Shown one piece after another: positions 9,188 through 16,758 of a DNA stretch of 46,958 nucleotides. The notes under the pieces are model-generated. The model was not told the origin of the DNA. It saw only the letters and a program-made list of their open reading frames with translations, and ran no database searches. This DNA comes from Microcystis aeruginosa Ma_SC_T_19800800_S464. GTDB lineage: Bacteria; Cyanobacteriota; Cyanobacteriia; Cyanobacteriales; Microcystaceae. The DNA is taken from NCBI GenBank assembly GCA_007095785.1, contig SFBL01000215.1:1-46958 (forward strand). The letters run 5' to 3'. Position 1 is the first letter of the stretch; every line of letters starts with the position of its first letter. A program made the translations under genes and the position numbers.

Positions 9188-10717
9188 TCAATCACTAAAT
9201 ACCCCATCACTACCCGTTAACTCATCGGATAATGATACTCGGATTCCTTCTCTTCCCCGTGACCAAACTAGAGAGAATAGGTCAGAAACATTGAAGGATT
9301 GACTCCTGATAACAGGAGAGGAATTAACCTGTGGGTTCTTTTGACGTAAAACAATTACTTGCATATAGTAGAGGAGATTGCCAATCATTAGCCAGAGAAT
9401 TAAACTAAAAATAAAGGTAAATGCCATGACTACAATCCATCCAAAAAATTGAAAAGCGACTTGAGATAGCCAATTATCCTGTGTCAATAAATTGAAATTG
9501 GGACCAGCAAATTCTCCCGCATCTTTATTACTAAATAACCCCACCGCCATTGTTCCCCAAAAACCACAAAAAAGATGTACTGGAATTGCTCCCACTGGAT
9601 CATCAATTACTTTAGTTTTAATTAAAAATTCTTCTCCTAATAAGACAATAATGCCACTGATGCCACCAATGATAATAGCTGATCTGATATTAACATAACC
9701 TGATGATGCCGTGATCCCCACTAATCCCCCTAAAATGCCATTAATAATTGTCGATAAACTGGCTTTGCGACCGATTAAAGGATTAAGAATTAATGCCAAA
9801 ACTCCCCCAGCGGCAGCGGCAATCATCGTGGTAGTAATTGCCATAGGGACATTATCCAAATTTACCGCCGAACCACCATTAAAACCAAACCATCCTAACC
9901 AAATAATTAAACAACCAAGGGTTGCAAATCCTAACTGATGGGGAGCAAAATTTCCCCTTTCTTTTTCTTCATAACTATCGGTTTTGCGATTATAACCAAA
10001 GCGTCCATCCCTCGGTTTTAGTAACCAAGCACCCACTAATCCGGCCATTCCTCCCACCGAATGCACCACCGTTGAACCGGCAAAATCTCGAAACCTAAAT
10101 AAGTTATATAACCATCCTTCTGATGACCAAATCCAATGTCCTGTAAGAGAATAAGAAAAAGCGACTAAAAAGAAACTAAAGAGCAAAAATGCCCAAAATT
10201 TAACCCTTTCTGCCACTGCTCCCGATACAATGGTCGCCGCAGTTCCCGCAAAAGTTAATTGAAAGAAAAATAAAGTGGCAATTGAACGACCTGTCCACAC
10301 TTCTTGGAATTGACTGTATTGATTATTGGGGGTTAAAATTTCCAAGAAAAATCCTGTACCACCAGAGAAACTATTTTTTATTGCTGATGTATTGCCAAAC
10401 ATTAAACCGAAACCAAACATCCAATAAGCCAAGGCAGAAACACAGAAGACAATTAGGTTTTTAGCTAAGACATTAGTGGCGTTATTAGTACGACAAAAAC
10501 CCGTTTCCAGCATGGCAAAACCCGCATTCATAAAAAATACTAACGAGCCGGCTATTAACATCCAGAGATTAGCAACTAAATCCACTGTAGAATTATTTAA
10601 ATCTTGTGCTGTGACTTTGCCTACACCGATCAACAGCATGACGATAAGAGAGAAACAAAAAGATAGGATATTACGCAAACGCGGGCGATATTCTAGAAAA
10701 GATAATAATCGATTCAT
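9188..10717 (-). CDS. amt: Ammonium transporter (Amt family)
   Basis: A 509-residue inner-membrane ammonium channel/transporter. A hydrophobic N-terminal segment (residues ~18-36, ending VTAQ) looks like the cleaved signal of Amt proteins. It is followed by the conserved LWMLIAGSLVFFMNAGFAMLE helix, the TAATIVSGAVAERVKFWAF region, GSTVVHSVGGMAGLVGAW with the first pore His, and GAIPVHLFCGFWG with the second. Eleven membrane helices are expected. The ~50-residue C-terminal tail carries Ser/Arg-rich cytoplasmic sequence, the region where GlnK/PII binds in the family. It starts 52 bases after the CPBP gene and may share its transcript. I see no clear NtcA box in the short upstream spacer, which would be expected if nitrogen control were local. 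Confidence 0.95.
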   Translation of the reverse strand: MNRLLSFLEYRPRLRNILSFCFSLIVMLLIGVGKVTAQDLNNSTVDLVANLWMLIAGSLVFFMNAGFAMLETGFCRTNNATNVLAKNLIVFCVSALAYWMFGFGLMFGNTSAIKNSFSGGTGFFLEILTPNNQYSQFQEVWTGRSIATLFFFQLTFAGTAATIVSGAVAERVKFWAFLLFSFFLVAFSYSLTGHWIWSSEGWLYNLFRFRDFAGSTVVHSVGGMAGLVGAWLLKPRDGRFGYNRKTDSYEEKERGNFAPHQLGFATLGCLIIWLGWFGFNGGSAVNLDNVPMAITTTMIAAAAGGVLALILNPLIGRKASLSTIINGILGGLVGITASSGYVNIRSAIIIGGISGIIVLLGEEFLIKTKVIDDPVGAIPVHLFCGFWGTMAVGLFSNKDAGEFAGPNFNLLTQDNWLSQVAFQFFGWIVVMAFTFIFSLILWLMIGNLLYYMQVIVLRQKNPQVNSSPVIRSQSFNVSDLFSLVWSRGREGIRVSLSDELTGSDGVFSD

Positions 10718-10769
10718 CGGCTATAACTCTCATGGGCAATTTCCTCTTTATAGTAATTGATTTAATCCC

Positions 10770-11600
10770 CTATCGTTCACTCACAACTGCTTTTTTTCTG
10801 ATCCAGAGAGCGAGAATTGTCAGGAAAAGTAAACCCATCACTCCCGCTAAAGGATTTTTATCGATTCCAGTTAACCAATCGGGAACAGTACCAGTGTATT
10901 TAATTAACTGACCCACATTTAATATATAGTATGCCCAGATTAAACCCGCGTGCAGACCGATACTTTTACCCAAATTACCACCACAGGCGCGTTTTGCCCA
11001 ACCGAGAATCAATCCTAGCAAGACTAAGGCAGGAAATTGGGGAAAAGTGCGGATAATTTCGGCTAAAGGTTTAATAAAGTGAGCAAGCGCGAAAATTAAG
11101 GCACTAATCACTAGAGCGATAGCGGGACGATAATCCTTTTCTAATTCTCCCAGTAACCAGCCCCGAAATAGCAATTCTTCGGCAAAACCCACCGCTAAAG
11201 CAACTAAAAACCCCTCCAGGATGATTTTGCTGATCTGGGGATTTGCGGGTAAGAAATTTAACCAACCTAGGAACCCTTGGGACAGAAAAAGCGAGAAAGT
11301 GAAAAATAAACCGATCGCCAAGCCGTTAATTAACTCGATCAGCGTTTTTCTTCGCCAAATCAACCCATAATCGGCTAATCCCTCATCGCCATAAATTGTC
11401 CGTCCCCACCAATGGGATAACCCCAAAAATTCCAGATAGAGAACAGAAAGGGTCAAAATTGAGACCAGATTAGCATTAGTGGCAAAAAAGTGATAGAGGG
11501 GAAGTGCGATCGGCAACCAGAGAAAAAGTAGAAGCAAAATAAAAATTCCCAGTCGCAGGGGGACTGGGTAAGTGGCAATTACCCGTAATCTTTTATTCAT
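10770..11600 (-). CDS. CPBP family intramembrane glutamic endopeptidase
   Basis: A 276-residue multi-pass membrane protein with the motifs of CPBP (Abi/Rce1-type) proteases: AEELLFRGWLLGELE (EEXXXR, near residue 143), FALAHF (motif 2 His) and GLHAGLIWAY (motif 4 His, near 218). About eight hydrophobic helices are visible. Family members process prenylated or membrane substrates in eukaryotes; most bacterial ones, including this one, have unknown substrates, and some are linked to bacteriocin self-immunity. Its start overlaps the stop of clpS by 8 bases, so the two are translationally coupled. The last ~140 bp of the gene were duplicated to 4018-4172. Confidence 0.9.
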   Translation of the reverse strand: MNKRLRVIATYPVPLRLGIFILLLLFLWLPIALPLYHFFATNANLVSILTLSVLYLEFLGLSHWWGRTIYGDEGLADYGLIWRRKTLIELINGLAIGLFFTFSLFLSQGFLGWLNFLPANPQISKIILEGFLVALAVGFAEELLFRGWLLGELEKDYRPAIALVISALIFALAHFIKPLAEIIRTFPQFPALVLLGLILGWAKRACGGNLGKSIGLHAGLIWAYYILNVGQLIKYTGTVPDWLTGIDKNPLAGVMGLLFLTILALWIRKKAVVSER

Positions 11601-11880
11601 CGGGTTCGATACTGCTAGTCAAACCTTTATTTTTCAAGGTTTCACAGTAAAATTCCGCGTGTTCTTGGATGCAGGTAATCACCAAGGCCGTACCATTAGT
11701 GTGCGCTTCCATCATGATATCGACTGCTTGGGGTTGCGTCATACCGGCGATTGTTTGCATTAAACTCTGAACCACATACTCCATCGAGTTAAAGTCGTCA
11801 TTGTGGAGTAAAACGCGATAACGCGGTGCTGGTTTACGGATTGTCGCTGTGGAACGCTTTTCGATGACTTCTGTGGACAC
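11593..11880 (-). CDS. clpS: ATP-dependent Clp protease adaptor ClpS
   Basis: A 95-residue adaptor that delivers N-degron substrates to ClpAP/ClpCP. The core is clear: APRYRVLLHNDDFNSMEYV contains the NDD residues that bind the substrate N-terminus, followed by AVDIMMEAHTNGTALVIT and the helix EHAEFYCETLKNKGL. The short flexible N-terminus (~20 residues) is the part that contacts the Clp chaperone in the family. GGAG (in AAAGGAGAAACACGGTG) sits upstream of the start. It overlaps the CPBP protease gene by 8 bases. Cyanobacteria often have two ClpS paralogs; which one this is cannot be decided here. Confidence 0.95.
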   Translation of the reverse strand: MSTEVIEKRSTATIRKPAPRYRVLLHNDDFNSMEYVVQSLMQTIAGMTQPQAVDIMMEAHTNGTALVITCIQEHAEFYCETLKNKGLTSSIEPDE

Positions 11881-12079
11881 CGTGTTTCTCCTTTGAATCT
11901 ATATCACAAATACAGGTCAATTACTTAATGATCATAATCAAAATTTCCAGATTGAGCTAGGCTTTTTCTGTGATCCGTGAGGGGTTGGGTGTTGGGGAGT
12001 GGGGGACAGCCAAAGGAATGACATTTCTAGATAGATAGATCATAATTGCATTAATTGGCTAATTTAAGCTTATTTTCCC

Positions 12080-12936
12080 ATGGCTACTGGCGAATTACAA
12101 AATCTCGAAGACAATATTCAACATCGAATGTTACCAAAAGATTCTAGGATTAAGATATTATTCACCACTAGGGAAAGGTGTCTTAGTACGGAATTTGAGT
12201 CTATAGCTTTAGATGTTTTACCCTTAGATAAATGTGTAGAGTTATTGATCAAAATTGTTGGTACTGCTAAAGTTGAGAAAAAAAGCTTTAGTAGAACAGA
12301 AAAGAATTTTTAGGACGCTTAACCTTAGCAGTGGAGTTATTGAGGGAATGTTTAGCGAAAAATCCTCATTTAAAGTTTAGCAATGTACGGGATAAATTAA
12401 ATTTAGCTCATACTGCTTTAACTAAGAAAGAAACCACAGAGATTATGGACATTTAGGGGTAGCAGCCCCGCAATTAAAATCAGTGGGGATGATTTAAGTT
12501 TTGCTGGTCAAAAAGTGGCAATGCTGTTGAGTTGATTCGCACCAGGGGCTATTGCTTGGACGTTCCCAGAAGATACGGCAAAATCCAAATTAACGAAAGC
12601 GAACGAGAAGAAGTGCGGGTACAATTGGATAATTCTCATCTGATGCAACCCGTGGATGAGGACTATTCTTTTTATCGGATTCATCCCCTCGTAAGAGAAG
12701 TTTTTCAACAGCAATTACAGCCAATTCCTGAGATAAATTCTCGCTATCGATGCGCTTTTGTGGAAACTTTGTTAACTATTGTCTACAATATCTCGCCAAC
12801 CCCCACAAGGGAGATTATTGCCCTGGGATTATACAAATCCCAGGGCAGATACACAGAAGCAGAACCCCCGTATAAGCACTCCCTCTCAGCTAGTTATATC
12901 GCCAATTTGTTATTCTTATACCAAATCAGTTTTTAA
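12080..12936 (+). pseudogene. Decayed NB-ARC/TPR (STAND) gene
   Basis: Pieces of one STAND-type ATPase gene are spread over different frames. The start encodes an NB-ARC part (SRIKILFTTRERCLS, then ALDVLPLDKCVELL) and stops at 12312. LAVELLRECLAKNPHLKFSN follows in another frame. AMLLS-stop-FAPGAIAW shows an in-frame TGA near 12532. RIHPLVREVFQQQL is the usual segment after the nucleotide-binding module. The 3' end reads LGLYKSQGRYTEAEPPYKHS, a tetratricopeptide repeat. At least two frame changes and a stop make this a pseudogene. Such proteins in cyanobacteria are thought to act in signalling or antiviral defence; this copy is dead. Confidence 0.8.
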
Positions 12937-13135
12937 ATGGATTGTTCCCCCCCCACTTCCCACTTCCCACTCTCCTAGAAAGTCCTTTCTTTCACTCAAA
13001 AACCGATGGTTTTAATCTGACAAAAACAGAGCTATTTATCTATTATCCCTACTAACCAAGAGAAAAGAAAAAATTAATATTTATCGGCTGGGGTTAGCTG
13101 ATATGATTGAGGAGATGACTATCATTCCAAGGTCA

Positions 13136-14539
13136 ATGAGCGCAAGAACGTTATTCGATAAAGTCTGGGACGCACACACGGTTAAGATTCTTCCCAGTGG
13201 ACAGACACAATTATTTATCGGACTGCATCTAGTCCATGAAGTCACCAGTCCGCAAGCTTTTTCGATGCTGAGAGAAAGGGGTTTAAAAGTATTATTTCCA
13301 GGACGGACTATTGCCACCGTCGATCACATCGTCCCCACCGAAAATCAGGCGCGTCCTTTCCTGGACGATTTGGCTGAGGAAATGATCCTGGCGATCGAAA
13401 CTAATGTTCAAACCAATCATATTCCTTTCTACGGCATCGGTTCCGGCAATCAGGGCATAGTTCATGTGATCGCTCCTGAACAGGGACTAACCCAACCCGG
13501 GATGACGATCGCCTGTGGTGACTCCCACACCTCCACCCACGGCGCTTTTGGTGCGATCGCTTTTGGCATCGGCACTTCCCAAGTACGCGATGTTCTTGCT
13601 ACCCAAACCCTATCCCTATCGAAATTAAAAGTGCGTCGAGTGGAGGTAAACGGCGATTTAAACCCTGGAGTCTATGCTAAAGATGTAATTCTCCATATTA
13701 TCCGTCAATTAGGCGTAAAAGGCGGTGTTGGTTACGCCTACGAGTACGCTGGTAGTGCAATTGAACAGATGTCCATGGAAGAAAGAATGACGATTTGTAA
13801 CATGGCGATCGAAGGTGGGGCCCGATGTGGTTATATCAACCCCGATCAAATCACCTACGATTACCTCAAAGGTCGTGATTTTGCGCCTAAAGACTGGGAA
13901 AGTGCGGTTAATTGGTGGGAAAGCATCAAAAGCGATGCCGATGCGGTTTATGACGATGTGGTGGTCTTTGATGCTGGCGAAATCGAACCGACCGTTACTT
14001 GGGGGATCACTCCGGGCCAAGGAATCGGAGTTAACGAAGTCATTCCCACTTCCGAGAGTTTACCAGAAAGTGAAAGAGCGATCGCAGAGGAAGCCTATCA
14101 ATACATGAAACTCACCCCCGGCACCCCGATTAAAGGTACAAAAATCGATGTCTGCTTCGTCGGTAGCTGTACTAACGGCCGGATCAGCGATCTGCGCGAA
14201 GCGGCCAAATTTGCCCAAGGTCATCGTGTTGCCCCCAATGTGAAAGCTTTTATCGTCCCCGGTTCCGAAAGAGTCAAAAAACAGGCGGAAGCGGAAGGAT
14301 TAGACCAAATTTTCCTAGCATCGGGCTTTGAATGGCGCGAGGCGGGCTGTTCCATGTGTTTAGCCATGAATCCCGATAAATTGCAGGGAGATCAGATCAG
14401 CGCCTCCTCCTCCAATCGTAACTTTAAAGGTCGTCAAGGTTCCGCTTCCGGGCGTACTTTGTTGATGAGTCCGGCGATGGTGGTAGCGGCAGCGATTAAA
14501 GGGGAAGTCACCGATCCAAGGGAGTTGTTACAGCAGTGA
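13136..14539 (+). CDS. leuC: 3-isopropylmalate dehydratase large subunit
   Basis: LeuC (467 residues from this start) isomerises 2-isopropylmalate to 3-isopropylmalate in leucine synthesis, working with LeuD. The three 4Fe-4S ligands are visible in [10 protein letters not shown] and CSMCLAMN. Other aconitase-family signatures are [20 protein letters not shown] and [14 protein letters not shown] use the Met before [13 protein letters not shown] because it gives the usual family length; AAGG lies 6-7 bases upstream. An in-frame ATG at 13103 would add 11 residues. leuD is not adjacent, which is common in cyanobacteria. The coding style matches the core genome. Confidence 0.95.
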   Translation: MSARTLFDKVWDAHTVKILPSGQTQLFIGLHLVHEVTSPQAFSMLRERGLKVLFPGRTIATVDHIVPTENQARPFLDDLAEEMILAIETNVQTNHIPFYGIGSGNQGIVHVIAPEQGLTQPGMTIACGDSHTSTHGAFGAIAFGIGTSQVRDVLATQTLSLSKLKVRRVEVNGDLNPGVYAKDVILHIIRQLGVKGGVGYAYEYAGSAIEQMSMEERMTICNMAIEGGARCGYINPDQITYDYLKGRDFAPKDWESAVNWWESIKSDADAVYDDVVVFDAGEIEPTVTWGITPGQGIGVNEVIPTSESLPESERAIAEEAYQYMKLTPGTPIKGTKIDVCFVGSCTNGRISDLREAAKFAQGHRVAPNVKAFIVPGSERVKKQAEAEGLDQIFLASGFEWREAGCSMCLAMNPDKLQGDQISASSSNRNFKGRQGSASGRTLLMSPAMVVAAAIKGEVTDPRELLQQ

Positions 14540-14574
14540 TCTCAATGGTGAGATAGGAAGTTTTGCTTTTGGGG

Positions 14575-14603
14575 AGTCAGTAATCAGTAATCAGCTTTTT
14601 TCT
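14575..14603. repeat. Short tandem ATCAGTA-type repeat
   Basis: Two to three copies of the 7-base unit seen at 3136-3186 are followed by the same end ATCAGCTTTTTTCTCCC, so the unit and its T-rich flank travel together. It lies just after leuC. Confidence 0.7.
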
Positions 14604-14658
14604 CCCCGCTCCCTTATCGCCCCCTTGACACGGGTTTTAACGGGGTATAGATCGTTCT

Positions 14659-14686
14659 GTAGGGTCAATTCATGAATTGATCCTAC
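14659..14686. repeat. 28-bp near-perfect palindrome
   Basis: GTAGGGTCAATTCA is followed directly by its near-perfect reverse complement TGAATTGATCCTAC (one G/T mismatch). It is followed by unassigned sequence up to the psbA fragment at 14770. It resembles the end of a small dispersed element, which may mark the junction through which the psbA piece arrived. Confidence 0.6.
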
Positions 14687-14769
14687 TATCAAGCTTTGCC
14701 AGCAGTTCAGTGCCTGTCCGTTGTGTTCTGGAGCGCGGTCTGTAGGACGGCACTCCCGACACTTCGATT

Positions 14770-15036
14770 TCTTCTTGGGTGCATGGGCCGGTAATCGGTA
14801 TCTGGTTTACGGCGATGGGTGTAAGCACCATGGCGTTTAACCTCAACGGTTTTAACTTCAACCAGTCGATTCTCGATTCTCAAGGTCGTGTAATTGGTAC
14901 TTGGGCCGATGTGTTGAACCGCGCTGGTATCGGTATGGAAGTAATGCACGAGCGTAATGCACACAACTTCCCCTTAGACTTAGCTAGTGGCCAACAGGCT
15001 CCCGTAGCTCTGATTGCTCCTGCTATCAATGGTTAA
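14770..15036 (+). pseudogene. psbA: 3' fragment of psbA (photosystem II D1 protein)
   Basis: The sequence encodes about the last 85 residues of D1: [40 protein letters not shown], and the C-terminal region [14 protein letters not shown] with the CtpA processing site after LDLA. D1 is normally 360 residues, so the first ~275 (all the membrane helices binding P680 cofactors) are missing. At the left edge, FFLGAW continues the homology but an extra G near 14790 breaks the frame. The natural stop and the terminator at 15062-15103 are retained. It is probably a leftover of recombination between psbA copies and cannot make a working reaction centre protein. Confidence 0.88.
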
Positions 15037-15061
15037 GTTCTAATCCACTAATTACGACAAA

Positions 15062-15103
15062 AAAAGGTCGGGGCAAGCTAATGTTCGCTCCGACTTTTTT
15101 TTA
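15062..15103 (+). terminator. Intrinsic terminator of the psbA fragment
   Basis: GTCGGGGC (15067-15074) pairs with GCTCCGAC (15087-15094), preceded by a run of A and followed by eight T. The A run makes it work on the minus strand as well, but no minus gene ends here. Confidence 0.85.
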
Positions 15104-15121
15104 TTGAAATTCACGGCCAAA

Positions 15122-15949
15122 TCACCTGACCAATAACCACTTCTCACTCCAAGCACCGTTGACATTGAAACCACTGCGCGTAGAAGTGAAAGTAAGGGAA
15201 CCGTAGTCGAAGTTATTGCAGATTGTTCCGAAAATAGTGGCATGGACTCGCTCAGGTGGACAGATATCTCCGGCCCCGTAGCCATTCTTTCCGATAGTCC
15301 CCAGGTGGGAATAGGTGTTGCCATCCCAATCCCCATTACCGAACCAGGTTGTGTTAGCCGGACCTTCTTTCAGCATACAGCGCAGACCTTTGCCTCTGCG
15401 CCCACCTGTCAAATCAGTTACCTGATATTGATTGAAATGACCACCATTCTGTTTACCGCAGGTTTTGGGACGGGGTAAGGGGTTGTAGTTAACAGAAGAA
15501 ACCGAACGCCACTCCTCATTCCAAGCCCCAGTCACTCGAATCACTCCTGGTCTGACCGTTCGGATTTCGAGATTACCCGGATAGTTGAAGTTAGCATCCT
15601 CCCCGTTACCGTGAATGTCGGACGCGAACCCGACCAGCATTCTGCCTCGGTCAATCGCCTGTCCCAGATGGCGGTAGGTAGCCCCTTCCCAGGTTCCTTC
15701 CCCGTACCAGGACAGACGGGGAATGTTTGAGGCTTGCTGTCCTTTACTGAATTTGACACAACGAATCCCAGTTCCCCGTCGGTTGTCTAGCGAACGAACT
15801 ATATATGTTTCTAGGTGGGGACCACAATTGAAGCGAGTAGCAGTAGTCAGACGGATCGGCTCTATTGGAATTTGAGCGAGCGTGGGCAAGGTTGCCACCA
15901 ACAGGGCCATACCGCCTAATACGATAGTCTTGACAGAACGTAGATTCAT
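15122..15949 (-). CDS. Secreted two-repeat protein of unknown function
   Basis: A 275-residue protein with a clear signal peptide (MNLRSVKTIVLGGMALLVA, cleavage probably after TLAQ). The mature part is two copies of a ~115-residue module. Shared landmarks are RRGTGIRC/RRGKGLRC, LSWYGEGTWEGATYRHLG/TTWFGNGDWDGNTYSHLG, and VTGAWNEEW/VNGAWSEKW near each end. Each copy carries two Cys at matching places (NCGPH...IRC and TCGKQ...LRC); the second adds two more. The modules are rich in Trp, Gly and Asn, as in extracellular beta-rich or carbohydrate-binding domains, but I do not recognise the family. It is probably periplasmic or secreted and monocistronic. Confidence 0.8.
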   Translation of the reverse strand: MNLRSVKTIVLGGMALLVATLPTLAQIPIEPIRLTTATRFNCGPHLETYIVRSLDNRRGTGIRCVKFSKGQQASNIPRLSWYGEGTWEGATYRHLGQAIDRGRMLVGFASDIHGNGEDANFNYPGNLEIRTVRPGVIRVTGAWNEEWRSVSSVNYNPLPRPKTCGKQNGGHFNQYQVTDLTGGRRGKGLRCMLKEGPANTTWFGNGDWDGNTYSHLGTIGKNGYGAGDICPPERVHATIFGTICNNFDYGSLTFTSTRSGFNVNGAWSEKWLLVR

Positions 15950-16282
15950 GATTTTTTCCTGAAATTGGCAAGTCGTGTTTACTTGCTAATTTCAGAATAT
16001 TCGGAGTCTAAGGGTGATGTCAGTCCCAAAATAAGTGGAAATTGACGATTTTAATCATTTCTACTTTCAGGAATAAAATGGAAGAACGTGGAAATTTAGG
16101 ATCATTTGTCTCTAGTTTTCCCCCGTTCCCCTGCGCTTTTCCGCACGGTCGATATGTACTGAAAGTTTAATTGTCTCTCAATTTTTCCAATAGTTGGGCG
16201 CAAGACAAATTCACCGGGGAAACAAGTAACCCGGTGCGTTTCGAGATGGGAAGTAGGGCATCTCTTTTTTGTCAGTCCGCGG
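15950..16282. other. Intergenic region with one hairpin
   Basis: No gene is seen in this 333-bp spacer between two minus-strand genes. CACCGGG (16212-16218) pairs with CCCGGTG (16230-16236) and could end the ABM-like gene transcript, but no T run follows, so a terminator role is weak. The rest is the leader of the secreted protein gene. Confidence 0.4.
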
Positions 16283-16657
16283 TTAAGCTTCGCTGGTGCG
16301 GCGAATACCTTCGTCGAGAATGAAGAACTGAGGGTTAAGAGAAGCCAACTGCTCTCGCAGTTTTTCGATTTCGGCAGCGGGAGCGTGAACTTCTAGGCGA
16401 ATAATCTTGGCGATTTTGAGAAGTTCGTCTAGCAGTTCCCCGACGTTTTGTAGGTGGGCAAGAACTGCGGAAGCATCGACGTAACCCTCGCGGCAATGAA
16501 CAATATTACCGCTAAAGGAAAAAGCATAATGGATACAGCCCTCTTCGGTGCGGGTTCTCTCAATGAACTTGAGGCCTAGTTCCTTAAACGCAGCAATTTT
16601 TCCTTCTTGTACTTCAAAGTAGGGTACTAGAGTACAGCAAGTATCGATTTTGAACAT
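16283..16657 (-). CDS. ABM-like (antibiotic monooxygenase fold) protein
   Basis: A 124-residue small soluble protein. Residues ~1-95 read as the ferredoxin-like ABM fold of quinol monooxygenases and related enzymes: a first strand (LVPYFEVQEGKIAAFKELG), the helix-strand pair FIERTRTEEGCIHYAFSF, then REGYVDASAVLAHLQNVGELL. The family's usual signature is a strand ending in EGC followed by an aromatic pair, which is present. A ~30-residue C-terminal extension (EIEKLREQLASLNPQFFILDEG) is unusual for the short enzymes. Substrate unknown. AGGAGA lies 4-5 bases before the start, supporting it. It stands alone on the minus strand after the glycosyltransferase region. Confidence 0.7.
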   Translation of the reverse strand: MFKIDTCCTLVPYFEVQEGKIAAFKELGLKFIERTRTEEGCIHYAFSFSGNIVHCREGYVDASAVLAHLQNVGELLDELLKIAKIIRLEVHAPAAEIEKLREQLASLNPQFFILDEGIRRTSEA

Positions 16658-16758
16658 CAGATTCTCCTTTTAGGTAGGTGGGTGGAATTAAATATAAGAT
16701 GAACGTAGGTTGGGGTGAAGCCTTGTAAGCCTCCCTTTTCCCCATCTCCCACTCTATT

